The notes beneath the pieces were generated by a model. That model was given only the letters and a program-made list of their open reading frames with translations, did not search any database and had not been told where the DNA came from. Positions 1-7,376 of a stretch of DNA of 12,402 bases are shown here, in pieces; position 1 is the stretch's first letter, and each line of letters starts with the position of its first letter. The position numbers and the translations under genes were made by a program. The stretch is from NCBI RefSeq assembly GCF_000161455.1, contig NZ_CM000745.1, positions 4,963,360 through 4,975,761 on the forward strand. Reading direction: 5' to 3'. The stretch is from Bacillus pseudomycoides DSM 12442. Its GTDB lineage: Bacteria; Bacillota; Bacilli; Bacillales; Bacillaceae_G.

Positions 1-1035
1 GAATCTTCTTAATAATTGTAAAGATGCCTCATAGACATCTTCTGTTAAACATGTCGGCTGATCTAATGTAATTGCTCGCTTAAACCCTCCACCAATGTAC
101 TTGCTGTAACCTATAGCAAGTTCAACCGTCCTACAGCATTTATCCATAGATCGAAGACGAAAACACGTTTCCTCAATCTGTTCTAAAATAAGTAACTTCA
201 ACTTATTGAGACTATAACAATCCTCTAATAAGATTTGTCCTTTTGTTATGGACGTACTTTTAGGTATGTATTTATTAGCAATACGGCTTTCATCTATACC
301 AAATGAAAAACGATGTAACTCTTCACCTTTCACCTTTCCAAATCGCTTTATTAAACGCTCTTTGGGTGTATTTGCAACATCCTGTAAGGAAAACAGTCCC
401 ATGCCATGTAATGCATCCTGGGTAGCTGATCCGATTCCACATACATCTTTGAGTGGCTTGATATTCCAGAGTTTCTTTGGAACATCTTCGTATGTCCATA
501 ATACAATCCTAGACCTGGAATGTTTACTTTCCACATCTAGAGCAACCTTTGAAAGAAATAAATTCGGCCCAATTCCGATGGATGCGGTTATACCCGTTGT
601 ATCGTATATCTCTTTTTGAATTCTTTCAGCAATTACAATAGGATCACGACCAAATAGATGCGCTGTTTGTTCCATATCAAGGAAGCACTCATCTATCGAA
701 AAAACGTGTAGATCTTCTAATGCTACATACTTTGTATATATTTCAGTAATTTGATTAGAAATTTCAACAAACCTTCCCATAGTTGCATTTACAATAATGA
801 TGTTTGGATCTTTTGGAATTTCGTATAATCTCGTTGCTGTCGAAATGCCCAGTTTTTTCAGTTCGGGAGTGCAAGCAAGCACAATTGATCCCTTTCTATT
901 CACGTCCCCGACGACCGCTAATTTCACTTTCAATGGATCTAAACCTCTCATAACACATGCACAACTGGCGAAAAATGAACATAAATCTATGCAGAAAATC
1001 ATTCGATTCATGCACTTTGAGTAATCAAACATCAT
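1..1035 (-). CDS. uvrX: Y-family translesion DNA polymerase, UvrX/YqjW type (3' end cut by window edge)
   Basis: This gene encodes an error-prone DNA polymerase that copies damaged templates during the SOS response. My translation of the minus strand runs open for 345 residues from ATG at 1035 to the window edge. The family is usually about 410-420 aa, so part of the C-terminal little-finger domain is outside. Residues 13-24 (IFCIDLCSFFAS) hold the first metal-binding Asp17 and the probable steric-gate Phe22. FSIDECFLD at 112-120 holds the catalytic Asp115-Glu116 pair. A helix-hairpin-helix (KDVCGIGSATQDALHGMGL) follows near residues 200-220. The stretch RGLDPLKVKLAVVGD is typical of UvrX rather than DinB. 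The Glu usual after FxAS-x is replaced by Ala26, which is odd but not catalytic. The ribosome binding site AAGGGTG lies just upstream of tandem ATGs at 1035 and 1032. Transcription is probably LexA-controlled. Such genes are frequent on Bacillus plasmids and prophages. Confidence 0.93.
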   Translation of the reverse strand, partial: MMFDYSKCMNRMIFCIDLCSFFASCACVMRGLDPLKVKLAVVGDVNRKGSIVLACTPELKKLGISTATRLYEIPKDPNIIIVNATMGRFVEISNQITEIYTKYVALEDLHVFSIDECFLDMEQTAHLFGRDPIVIAERIQKEIYDTTGITASIGIGPNLFLSKVALDVESKHSRSRIVLWTYEDVPKKLWNIKPLKDVCGIGSATQDALHGMGLFSLQDVANTPKERLIKRFGKVKGEELHRFSFGIDESRIANKYIPKSTSITKGQILLEDCYSLNKLKLLILEQIEETCFRLRSMDKCCRTVELAIGYSKYIGGGFKRAITLDQPTCLTEDVYEASLQLLRRF

Positions 1036-1051
1036 TTCACCCTTCAAAACA

Positions 1052-1063
1052 GAACGTTTGTTC
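1052..1063 (-). promoter_or_regulatory. LexA (DinR) box of uvrX
   Basis: The sequence is GAACGTTTGTTC, a perfect GAAC-N4-GTTC match to the Bacillus LexA/DinR operator. Read on the coding strand it is GAACAAACGTTC, which also fits the RNRY centre. It lies 17 bases before the uvrX start and directly downstream of a perfect -10 box, where LexA binding would block transcription start. B. subtilis yqjW is a known LexA target, so the site fits the gene. Confidence 0.9.
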
Positions 1064-1065
1064 CT

Positions 1066-1095
1066 ATTATAAACCTATTATTTTGGATTATACAA
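1066..1095 (-). promoter_or_regulatory. uvrX promoter (sigma-A type)
   Basis: On the minus strand a perfect TATAAT lies at 1071-1066 and a weak -35 (TTGTAT) at 1095-1090, with an 18-base spacer. The expected start point falls inside or beside the LexA box. The weak -35 is typical of a repressed SOS promoter, but the assignment is from pattern only. Confidence 0.6.
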
Positions 1096-1193
1096 TCATT
1101 TTTTAACTAAAAATTTAGTACGTGAAATTATAACGACCGGAATTAAGAACGAAGAGGGAGGTCGAACCCTTAAGTCCTGTCTATCTCTTTACA

Positions 1194-1202
1194 TGTTAAA
1201 AT
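1194..1202 (+). promoter_or_regulatory. Possible extended -10 element for cas3
   Basis: TGTTAAAAT contains a TG dinucleotide one base before TAAAAT, which differs from TATAAT at one position. No good -35 lies 16-18 bases upstream. If used, transcription would begin near 1209, inside the anti-repeat-like element at 1205-1217. The rest of the 1100-1235 gap shows no gene and no better promoter to my eye. Confidence 0.35.
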
Positions 1203-1204
1203 GG

Positions 1205-1217
1205 TAAGAGGGGCGAC
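1205..1217 (-). other. CRISPR anti-repeat-like element upstream of cas3
   Basis: The reverse complement of this stretch is GTCGCCCCTCTTA. It matches the first 13 bases of the CRISPR repeat (GTCGCACCTCTTA) at 12 positions. The second half of the repeat is absent. It ends about 31 bases before the cas3 start codon, so a cas3 leader RNA could pair with the repeat-derived 3' part of crRNAs. The match is visible; any function is inference. Confidence 0.4.
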
Positions 1218-1248
1218 TTTTTAAAACTATATATTGGAGGGAGATAGA

Positions 1249-3678
1249 ATGAACTATATTGCTCACATCCGCGAAAGTGACAAGCAGGTACAAACTGTCG
1301 GAGAGCATTTATTAGGGGTAAAAGAACTATCTGAAACCTACGGAGAAAAAATTGGGATAAAACATTTAGCCGGTTTAGCAGGCATGCTCCATGATCTAGG
1401 TAAATATTCCAATGAGTTTAGAGAGTACATATTGGAAGCAGTAAATAACCCTAATTCTCCACCTAAAAGAGGAAGTGTTGATCATTCAACTGCAGGCGGA
1501 AAATTTTTATATCAATTCTTCCATACAGAAAATGTTATTCCTTATAAAGGGATAATATCTGAAATAGTAGGAAATGCTATTATTTCTCACCATGGATACC
1601 TTCAAGATTTTTTCAATCCTAATTTAGAATCACCATATTTAAATAGAGTGCGAGATAAAGAATTGAGTGAATTTGATATGACAAAGCAATTCTTTTTTAA
1701 ATATGTTATGAGCGAGACAGATTTTCATGAGTATGTTGACAAAGCCACTGTAGAACTAGAAAGTTTTTTACTTAAAGAATCCCCGGAAAATACTGAAAAA
1801 CAATTAATGTTTTTAACTAAATTTATCTTTAGTACATTAATTGATGCCGATAGAACAAACACCCGATTATTTGAAGAAGAAAAAAGTGTAGAATCCGTAA
1901 TAAATTCTGACGAGTTATTTGATATATATTACGAAAAGCTCATGATAAAAATCAATTCATTTAAAAAACAACAGAATGCAATTACCCCCATTAACATTTT
2001 AAGAGCCGAGATGTCAGATCAGTGTGATCAATTTGCTGAGAGGCCATCAGGAATATATACGTTATCTATTCCAACTGGTGGTGGTAAAACATTAGCAAGC
2101 TTAAGATATGCACTAAAACACGCCAAGATCCATAATAAAAAACGAATTATTTATGTTGTACCTTACACAACAATTATTGAGCAAAATGCGGAAGAAGTTC
2201 GAAAAATCTTAAAAGATGAAGCAAATATTTTAGAACATCATTCAAATATAGTTGAAGAAGTGAATGATAATGATGAAAGTGAAGACGGTATTATTAACGT
2301 AAAACAAAAATTAAAGCTAGCTAGAGATAATTGGGATTCGCCCGTTATTTTTACAACCATGGTTCAGTTTCTAAATGTGTTTTACGCAAAAGGAAGTAGA
2401 AATACTAGAAGACTCCATAATTTAAGTGAGTCAATTATTATTTTTGATGAAGTACAAAAAGTTCCTATTTCATGCGTTTCATTATTTAATCAAGCATTGA
2501 ATTTTTTAAAAATATATAGTCGTTCCAGCCTAGTTCTCTGTACTGCCACTCAACCCGCTTTGGACTTTGTAGAACAGAAATTAGATATAAATGCAGATGC
2601 TGAAATGATTACTAATCTCGATTATGTAATTGAATCATTTAAAAGAGTAGAAATCATTGATAAAGCAACTAATGAAACGTTTAATAATGACAAACTCACA
2701 ACATTTATACATACAAAAATTGGGGAAGTACAAAATATCCTAATTATTTTAAATACAAAATCAGTTGTGAGAGATTTATATACACGATTACAGAGTCAAG
2801 AATTAAATATTCCTATTTACCACTTAAGCACAACAATGTGTGCAGCCCATCGACACAAAATTTTAGAAGAGATTAGGAAGTGCCTCAGGGATGGAAAAAA
2901 AATCATTTGCATCAGCACACAGTTAATCGAAGCTGGTGTAGATGTGAGTTTTGAGTGTGTTATTCGATCCTTATCTGGGTTAGACTCTATAGCACAAGCG
3001 GCAGGAAGGTGTAATCGTCATGGGGAAAAGGGCATACAGAATGTTTATGTGATTGATTATGAAGAGGAAAACCTAAGTCGTTTACAGGAGATTAAAATCG
3101 GAAAGAAAATTACGAAAAAAATTCTTGTGGATTTGAAGCGTAACAACAAAAGTCACGGAGGGCATATTTTATCAAGGGAAGCAATGAAAAGATATTTTAA
3201 AGAATATTATACAGAATTTGAATCTGGTTTAAATTACTTTATTCCAAAACTTAAAAAGAACATGACAGAGCTATTATCTGCACCGAGAATAGAAAATAGT
3301 TATCGTCGAGCATATATTCATAAACACGACAAAAAGGACGTTCCATTATTTATTGTAAATAGCTACCGGACAGCAGCCGAACATTTCCGCGTCATTGATG
3401 ATCTAACAACTTCAGTTATTGTCCCATATGAAGATGGTAAAGATATCATCGCAGAATTAAATAGCAGTAGTTCCATTGAGAATCTAAGCCAATTATTACG
3501 AAAGGCACAACAGTATACAGTTAATTTATTCAGCTATGAAAAAGAACAATTGATTAAAAACGATGGTCTTGTATACTATTTTGATGGGAAAATTTTAGCT
3601 TTGAAGGAAAGTGCCTATAATGATGAATATGGTTTAGACATTCATAATGAGAGCGATTTTAAGACAGCTATATTTTAA
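1249..3678 (+). CDS. cas3: CRISPR-associated nuclease-helicase Cas3 (HD domain + SF2 helicase), type I-C
   Basis: Cas3 is recruited by target-bound Cascade and nicks, unwinds and degrades the DNA. The protein is 809 aa, normal for type I-C. I chose ATG at 1249 because GGAGGGAG at 1236-1243 sits just before it; a TTG at 1234 lies upstream of that site. The HD nuclease domain is intact: His20, His48-Asp49 with Lys52 (MLHDLGK), His79 (DHS) and His114-His115-Gly116. The helicase follows: Walker A PTGGGKT at 275-281, the DExx box DEVQ at 400-403, STQLIEAGVD at 556-565 and QAAGRCNRHG at 583-592. A C-terminal accessory domain completes it. It is first in the cas locus, but a strong terminator overlaps its stop codon, so it is probably transcribed apart from cas5c-cas2. 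No lesion was seen. Confidence 0.97.
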   Translation: MNYIAHIRESDKQVQTVGEHLLGVKELSETYGEKIGIKHLAGLAGMLHDLGKYSNEFREYILEAVNNPNSPPKRGSVDHSTAGGKFLYQFFHTENVIPYKGIISEIVGNAIISHHGYLQDFFNPNLESPYLNRVRDKELSEFDMTKQFFFKYVMSETDFHEYVDKATVELESFLLKESPENTEKQLMFLTKFIFSTLIDADRTNTRLFEEEKSVESVINSDELFDIYYEKLMIKINSFKKQQNAITPINILRAEMSDQCDQFAERPSGIYTLSIPTGGGKTLASLRYALKHAKIHNKKRIIYVVPYTTIIEQNAEEVRKILKDEANILEHHSNIVEEVNDNDESEDGIINVKQKLKLARDNWDSPVIFTTMVQFLNVFYAKGSRNTRRLHNLSESIIIFDEVQKVPISCVSLFNQALNFLKIYSRSSLVLCTATQPALDFVEQKLDINADAEMITNLDYVIESFKRVEIIDKATNETFNNDKLTTFIHTKIGEVQNILIILNTKSVVRDLYTRLQSQELNIPIYHLSTTMCAAHRHKILEEIRKCLRDGKKIICISTQLIEAGVDVSFECVIRSLSGLDSIAQAAGRCNRHGEKGIQNVYVIDYEEENLSRLQEIKIGKKITKKILVDLKRNNKSHGGHILSREAMKRYFKEYYTEFESGLNYFIPKLKKNMTELLSAPRIENSYRRAYIHKHDKKDVPLFIVNSYRTAAEHFRVIDDLTTSVIVPYEDGKDIIAELNSSSSIENLSQLLRKAQQYTVNLFSYEKEQLIKNDGLVYYFDGKILALKESAYNDEYGLDIHNESDFKTAIF

Positions 3679-3709
3679 AAAACCTATCTTTGTTTGAGAT
3701 AGGTTTTTT
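3677..3709. terminator. Rho-independent terminator after cas3
   Basis: A perfect 13-bp inverted repeat (AAAAAACCTATCT and AGATAGGTTTTTT) with a 7-base loop overlaps the cas3 TAA. It ends in a T-run on the plus strand and an A-run on the left arm, so it could work in both directions. It separates cas3 from the effector and adaptation genes, which is not the usual compact layout of type I-C loci. Confidence 0.85.
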
Positions 3710-3719
3710 ATTATATAAA

Positions 3720-3837
3720 ATACCTTTCAATTCACACTAATAATAGTGACGAATTATTATAACCTATCCAAAAACATTCATACCTTTCTCACAATATATG
3801 ATTACCATTTATTGATGTTATTACAGAGGAAAGGTAT
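3720..3837. repeat. Three copies of ATACCTTTC in the cas3-cas5c gap (two direct, one inverted)
   Basis: ATACCTTTC occurs at 3720-3728 and 3780-3788, exactly 60 bases apart, and inverted as GAAAGGTAT at 3829-3837. The last two copies can form a hairpin, extended by TC/GA pairs with one bulged base. They flank and follow the putative cas5c promoter, so they may be regulator binding sites or a leader RNA structure. No known regulator is recognised. Confidence 0.5.
3731..3760 (+). promoter_or_regulatory. Putative promoter of the cas5c-cas2 operon
   Basis: TTCACA at 3731-3736 (5 of 6 to TTGACA) and TATTAT at 3755-3760 (5 of 6 to TATAAT) are 18 bases apart. The spacer holds a small palindrome (CACTA-ATAA-TAGTG, 3735-3748) that might be an operator. 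A start near 3767 would give a 5' untranslated leader of about 110 bases containing the ATACCTTTC hairpin. The promoter is needed because a terminator precedes it, but it is assigned by pattern only. Confidence 0.5.
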
Positions 3838-3879
3838 CATTAAATTATCAGAAAAATCCAAGAAGGGTGGGGAGAATCT

Positions 3880-4599
3880 TTGAGAAATTCTATTGAGTTT
3901 GAATTATTTGGTGATTACGCTCTATTTACAGATCCCTTGATGAAAATGGGAGGAGAAAAATTCTCTTATCAAGTACCGACTTACCAAGCTATTAAGGGCA
4001 TCGTCGAATCAATATACTGGAAGCCGACTCTTCTTATGGTGGTCGATAAAATAAGAATTATGAATGCAATCAAAATGGAGTCAAAAGGTATTCGTCCGAT
4101 TGAATATGGTGGCGGGAATACACTCGCAAATTACACATATTTAAAGGATGTTCGATATCAGATCAAGGCTCATTTTATCTTTAATCCTCATCGACCAGAT
4201 TTAGCTTTTGACCACAACGAATTTAAGCATCATAACATCCTAAAACGTTCACTTAAAGCTGGCGGACGTAGAGACATTTTTTTAGGAACGAGAGAGTGCC
4301 AAGGATATGTGGAACCTTGTGTTTTTGGTGAAGGCAAAGGCTTTTATGATAATTATGGTGGAGATATTCATTTAGGCACAATGGTTCATGGGCTCAATTA
4401 TCCAGATGAAACAGGTAGAAACGAATTAGAAGTTCGTTTATGGAATCCAGTAATGAGAGATGGAATCATTCAATTCATCCGACCGGAAGAATGTACAAAA
4501 GTCCGTAAAATAGCGAAGATGGAGCCAAAGGTTTTTGACCGTTCAAACGTTGAATCAGTTGATGAGCTTATAAAACAATTAGAAGAAGGAGGTGAATAA
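3880..4599 (+). CDS. cas5: Cas5c (Cas5d), pre-crRNA endoribonuclease and Cascade subunit, type I-C
   Basis: In type I-C systems Cas5 takes the place of Cas6: it cuts each repeat below its stem-loop, keeps the 5' handle of the crRNA and caps Cascade. The protein is 239 aa, the usual length. It begins at TTG 3880 behind a purine-rich site (GGGTGGGGAG), and the homologous start MRNSIEFELFGDYALF supports this. With this start Tyr46, Lys116 and His117 fall exactly at the catalytic positions reported for Bacillus halodurans Cas5d. This argues for both the identity and the start codon. It is first in the effector operon, and its stop codon directly abuts the cas8c ATG, implying coupled translation. 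The TTG start may lower its expression relative to the downstream genes. Confidence 0.95.
   Translation: MRNSIEFELFGDYALFTDPLMKMGGEKFSYQVPTYQAIKGIVESIYWKPTLLMVVDKIRIMNAIKMESKGIRPIEYGGGNTLANYTYLKDVRYQIKAHFIFNPHRPDLAFDHNEFKHHNILKRSLKAGGRRDIFLGTRECQGYVEPCVFGEGKGFYDNYGGDIHLGTMVHGLNYPDETGRNELEVRLWNPVMRDGIIQFIRPEECTKVRKIAKMEPKVFDRSNVESVDELIKQLEEGGE
4586..4595 (+). promoter_or_regulatory. Ribosome binding site of cas8c
   Basis: AAGGAGGTGA is a near-perfect complement of the 16S rRNA 3' end. It is encoded inside the last codons of cas5 and lies 7 bases (from the AGGAGG core) before the cas8c ATG at 4600, fixing that start. Confidence 0.9.
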
Positions 4600-6513
4600 A
4601 TGAGTTGGCTATTGAATTTGTACGAGACGTATCAATCAAATTTAGATCGAGTCGGTAAAATTGAAAAAAAATATAATGGCCAAGAATATACATTGCTGCC
4701 TATCTCTCATACCACTCAAACAGCCCATATTGAAGTTTCAATCACAGAAGACGGTGAATTTCACACGGCGGAAATCATTGATAAAAGCGATGCAAGTACA
4801 TTGATTCCATGTACAGAGAATTCAGCAAACAGGGCTGGATCCAAAATAGCTCCCTATCCATTACATGATAAATTAAGTTATGTGGCAGGTGATTTTGTTA
4901 CATATGGCGGAAAAATCAAAAAAGAAGAGCCTTTCTCATACTACATAAATCAATTAGAGGGATGGACAGTATCTCCATATGCTACAGCTAAGGTAAAAAG
5001 TATCTATACTTATTTAAGCAAGAGGCGACTAATAAAGGATTTAGTTGAAAAAGGAATTTTGCATGTTGATACAAATGGAGAATTGATTGAAGCATGGGAT
5101 AAAAAGGCTGAAGCATTCCTTGGTGAAAAGCCACCTATTTTTTCAGTAGTTACAGGTAACCAAGAAAGTGCTTTTGTAAGGTTTAATGTGTATTCTCCGA
5201 ATAAGATGCTGACAAAGGTCTGGAAAGATCCTGAAATGTACGATTCTTTTATCAAGTTTTATAGCAACTTTTTGGGTAAAGATGATTATTGCTATGTAAC
5301 AGGAAAAATAATGCCAAGTACAGACAAACATGCCAATAAAATCAGAAATGCAGGGGACAAAGCGAAATTGATTTCTGCAAATGATACAAGCGGCTTTACA
5401 TTTAGAGGAAGATTTCACAAGGCTAATGATGTCGCTAATATCAGTTACGATGTGTCACAAAAAGCACATAATGCGTTGAAATGGCTCATTAACAAGCAAG
5501 GGAAAATTGTTGATCAACGTGTATTTCTTGTCTGGGGTAATGATTCGGAGGATATTCCAGATTTTGTAGAAGACAGCTACAACATTTATTCAATGGATTT
5601 AAGACTACCGAAAAAACGAGAAATTAAGTCTTATACACACGAGCAATTTGCCGATGAAGTTGCTAAGGCGATTGATGGCTATAAAAATAATTTATCGTCC
5701 AGTGCCAATGTAAATATTCTCTTGCTTGATTCAGCGACAACAGGTAGATTAGCTGTTCTTTATTACCGTAATATGGATAAAAATCTATATTTAAACAGGT
5801 TAAAGAACTGGCATTCCACTTGTGTATGGGAACATCGTTATCGTAAAAATAAAGATAATGAATTTGTTAAATTTTATGGAGCACCATCAACGAAAGATAT
5901 TGCGTTTGCTGCTTATGGACCAAAAGCAAATGAGAAAATAGTCAAAGGATTAATGGAGCGTATACTACCTTGTATTATAGACGAAAAAAAAATTCCATTC
6001 GACATCGTCAGAAGTGCCATTCAGCGTGCATCAAACCCTGTATCAATGGAAAGATGGGAATGGGAAAAAACACTAAGCATTACATGTGCATTAATTAATA
6101 CAATGGAGGGATATCAAATGGTATTAGATAAGGAAAATAATGATCGTGATTATCTATTCGGACGTCTTCTTGCAATTGCAGATGTTTTGGAAAGAAAGTC
6201 TTTAAATACAAGTGATCAACGTGCCACAAATGCTAGAAGATATATGAATTCCTTTTCGCAACATCCGGAAAGAACATGGAGGACGATTCAAGGGGCTTTA
6301 CAACCATATCAAGCACGTTTAGGAGAGAAAGTTTCGTATTATAACAAGTTAATTGATGAGGTTGGCTCAAAAATAAAAATCGGAGATTTCAATAATAAAC
6401 CGCTATCTGGCAGATACTTGTTAGGCTTTTATAGTCAGCGACATGAGTTGTATCAAAAAAAGGAAAATAATGTTTCACTAGATGAATCAGTAAATAATAG
6501 AGGGGAGAATTAA
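4600..6513 (+). CDS. cas8c: Cas8c (Csd1), large subunit of type I-C Cascade
   Basis: Cas8c is the large subunit of type I-C Cascade. It recognises the PAM, helps open the target duplex and contributes to Cas3 recruitment. The protein is 637 aa, in the family's normal range of about 600. The N terminus MSWLLNLYETYQSN and the block TENSANRAGSKIAPYPLHDK (residues 68-87) are characteristic of Csd1. ATG at 4600 follows an excellent ribosome binding site and overlaps no other gene, starting on the base after the cas5 stop. The C-terminal part from about residue 507 is helical, includes YLFGRLLAIADVLERK, and is probably also made separately as Cas11c. The gene ends 2 bases before the cas7c ATG, and the cas7c ribosome binding site lies within its end. 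No frameshift is seen. Confidence 0.95.
   Translation: MSWLLNLYETYQSNLDRVGKIEKKYNGQEYTLLPISHTTQTAHIEVSITEDGEFHTAEIIDKSDASTLIPCTENSANRAGSKIAPYPLHDKLSYVAGDFVTYGGKIKKEEPFSYYINQLEGWTVSPYATAKVKSIYTYLSKRRLIKDLVEKGILHVDTNGELIEAWDKKAEAFLGEKPPIFSVVTGNQESAFVRFNVYSPNKMLTKVWKDPEMYDSFIKFYSNFLGKDDYCYVTGKIMPSTDKHANKIRNAGDKAKLISANDTSGFTFRGRFHKANDVANISYDVSQKAHNALKWLINKQGKIVDQRVFLVWGNDSEDIPDFVEDSYNIYSMDLRLPKKREIKSYTHEQFADEVAKAIDGYKNNLSSSANVNILLLDSATTGRLAVLYYRNMDKNLYLNRLKNWHSTCVWEHRYRKNKDNEFVKFYGAPSTKDIAFAAYGPKANEKIVKGLMERILPCIIDEKKIPFDIVRSAIQRASNPVSMERWEWEKTLSITCALINTMEGYQMVLDKENNDRDYLFGRLLAIADVLERKSLNTSDQRATNARRYMNSFSQHPERTWRTIQGALQPYQARLGEKVSYYNKLIDEVGSKIKIGDFNNKPLSGRYLLGFYSQRHELYQKKENNVSLDESVNNRGEN
6105..6110 (+). 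promoter_or_regulatory. Internal ribosome binding site inside cas8c
   Basis: GGAGGG lies 7 bases before an in-frame ATG at 6118, an optimal arrangement within a coding region. It is the best internal initiation signal I saw in the 3' part of cas8c. It is positioned where type I-C systems are known to start the small subunit. Confidence 0.75.
6118..6513 (+). CDS. cas11c: Cas11c small subunit, internal in-frame product of cas8c
   Basis: In studied type I-C systems the small Cascade subunit Cas11c, which lines the belly of the complex, is translated from an internal start in cas8c. Here ATG 6118 is codon 507 of cas8c and is preceded by GGAGGG with 7-base spacing. Its product would be 131 aa (MVLDKENNDRDYLFGRLL...), close to the roughly 120-130 aa reported elsewhere. 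The segment is predominantly helical by inspection, and the YLFGRLLAIADVLE block sits right after the start. No separate cas11 gene is present in the locus, which supports internal expression. The evidence is position, reading frame and ribosome binding site; the product has not been observed here. A nearby ATG at 6104 lacks a ribosome binding site. Confidence 0.78.
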   Translation: MVLDKENNDRDYLFGRLLAIADVLERKSLNTSDQRATNARRYMNSFSQHPERTWRTIQGALQPYQARLGEKVSYYNKLIDEVGSKIKIGDFNNKPLSGRYLLGFYSQRHELYQKKENNVSLDESVNNRGEN

Positions 6514-6515
6514 AA

Positions 6516-7376
6516 ATGACAACTTTAAACCATAAAATCGATTTTGCAGTTGTTCTATCTGTTACCAAGGCTAATCCAAATGGAGATCCTTTGAACGGAA
6601 ATCGTCCGAGGCAAAATTATGATGGCCATGGTGAAATCTCTGATGTAGCCATTAAAAGAAAGATTAGAAATCGTCTTCAGGATATGGAGGAATCTATTTT
6701 TGTTCAGTCAAATGACAGGAAGGTAGATCAGTTTAATAGCTTAAGGGAAAGAGCAGAGACGAATGTAGATTTGGTAAAAGCATTAAAATCGAAAGAAAAT
6801 CCTCATGAGCAATTTGCTTCAGTCGCATGTAAGGAGTGGATTGATGTAAGGAGCTTTGGACAAGTTTTTGCATTTAAAGGAGGATCCGGAAAAGGTGTCT
6901 CTGTTGGAGTAAGAGGACCTGTTTCTATTCATACGGCAACTAGTGTTGATCCGATTGACATCACTAGTATGCAAATTACGAAAAGTGTAAATTCTGAGCC
7001 TGGAAATGATAAAGGTTCAGATACGATGGGAATGAAGCATCGTGTCGATTTTGGAGTTTATGTTTTTTATGGAAGTATTAATACACAATTAGCAGAAAAG
7101 ACAGGTTTTACTAACGAGGACGCGCTAAAGATTAAAAATGCACTTGTTACATTGTTTGAAAATGATGCGTCAGCAGCACGTCCTGAAGGAAGTATAGAAG
7201 TACATAAAGTTTGTTGGTGGGAGCATAATTCAAAACTTGGTCAGTACTCTTCTGCAAAAGTACACCGTTTACTGGATATTAAGCGGAATATTGACGAACC
7301 AAAAACAATTGATGACTATACCATCTTGGTACATGAATTAGATGGTTTAAAAGTTGCGATTATTGATGGACTGTAA
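6516..7376 (+). CDS. cas7c: Cas7c (Csd2), backbone subunit of type I-C Cascade
   Basis: Cas7c is the repeated backbone protein of Cascade: several copies wrap the crRNA spacer and hold it in short segments for target pairing. The protein is 286 aa, the usual size. The N-terminal block TKANPNGDPLNGNRPRQ at about residues 17-33 is highly typical of Csd2, as is the SVGVRGPVS segment near residue 128. AGGGGAG at 6501-6507, 8 bases before ATG 6516, is a good ribosome binding site, suiting a subunit needed in excess. The gene follows cas8c after 2 bases, and its 3' end overlaps the start of cas4. All residues read through without lesion. Confidence 0.96.
   Translation: MTTLNHKIDFAVVLSVTKANPNGDPLNGNRPRQNYDGHGEISDVAIKRKIRNRLQDMEESIFVQSNDRKVDQFNSLRERAETNVDLVKALKSKENPHEQFASVACKEWIDVRSFGQVFAFKGGSGKGVSVGVRGPVSIHTATSVDPIDITSMQITKSVNSEPGNDKGSDTMGMKHRVDFGVYVFYGSINTQLAEKTGFTNEDALKIKNALVTLFENDASAARPEGSIEVHKVCWWEHNSKLGQYSSAKVHRLLDIKRNIDEPKTIDDYTILVHELDGLKVAIIDGL

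Noticed and set aside
248..1024. Plus-strand open frames at 248-619 and 797-1024.
   Set aside because: They are shadows of the minus-strand uvrX frame, whose motifs are unmistakable.
1141..1185. GTCGAACCCTTAAGTCCTGTC (starting 1161) as a degenerate plus-strand repeat.
   Set aside because: Only about half the bases match the repeat and no stem can form.
1228..1233. TATATA as a -10 box for cas3.
   Set aside because: Transcription would start inside the ribosome binding site, leaving no usable leader.
1234..1248. TTG at 1234 as the cas3 start.
   Set aside because: It lies upstream of and overlaps the GGAGGGAG ribosome binding site, which serves ATG 1249 at a suitable distance.
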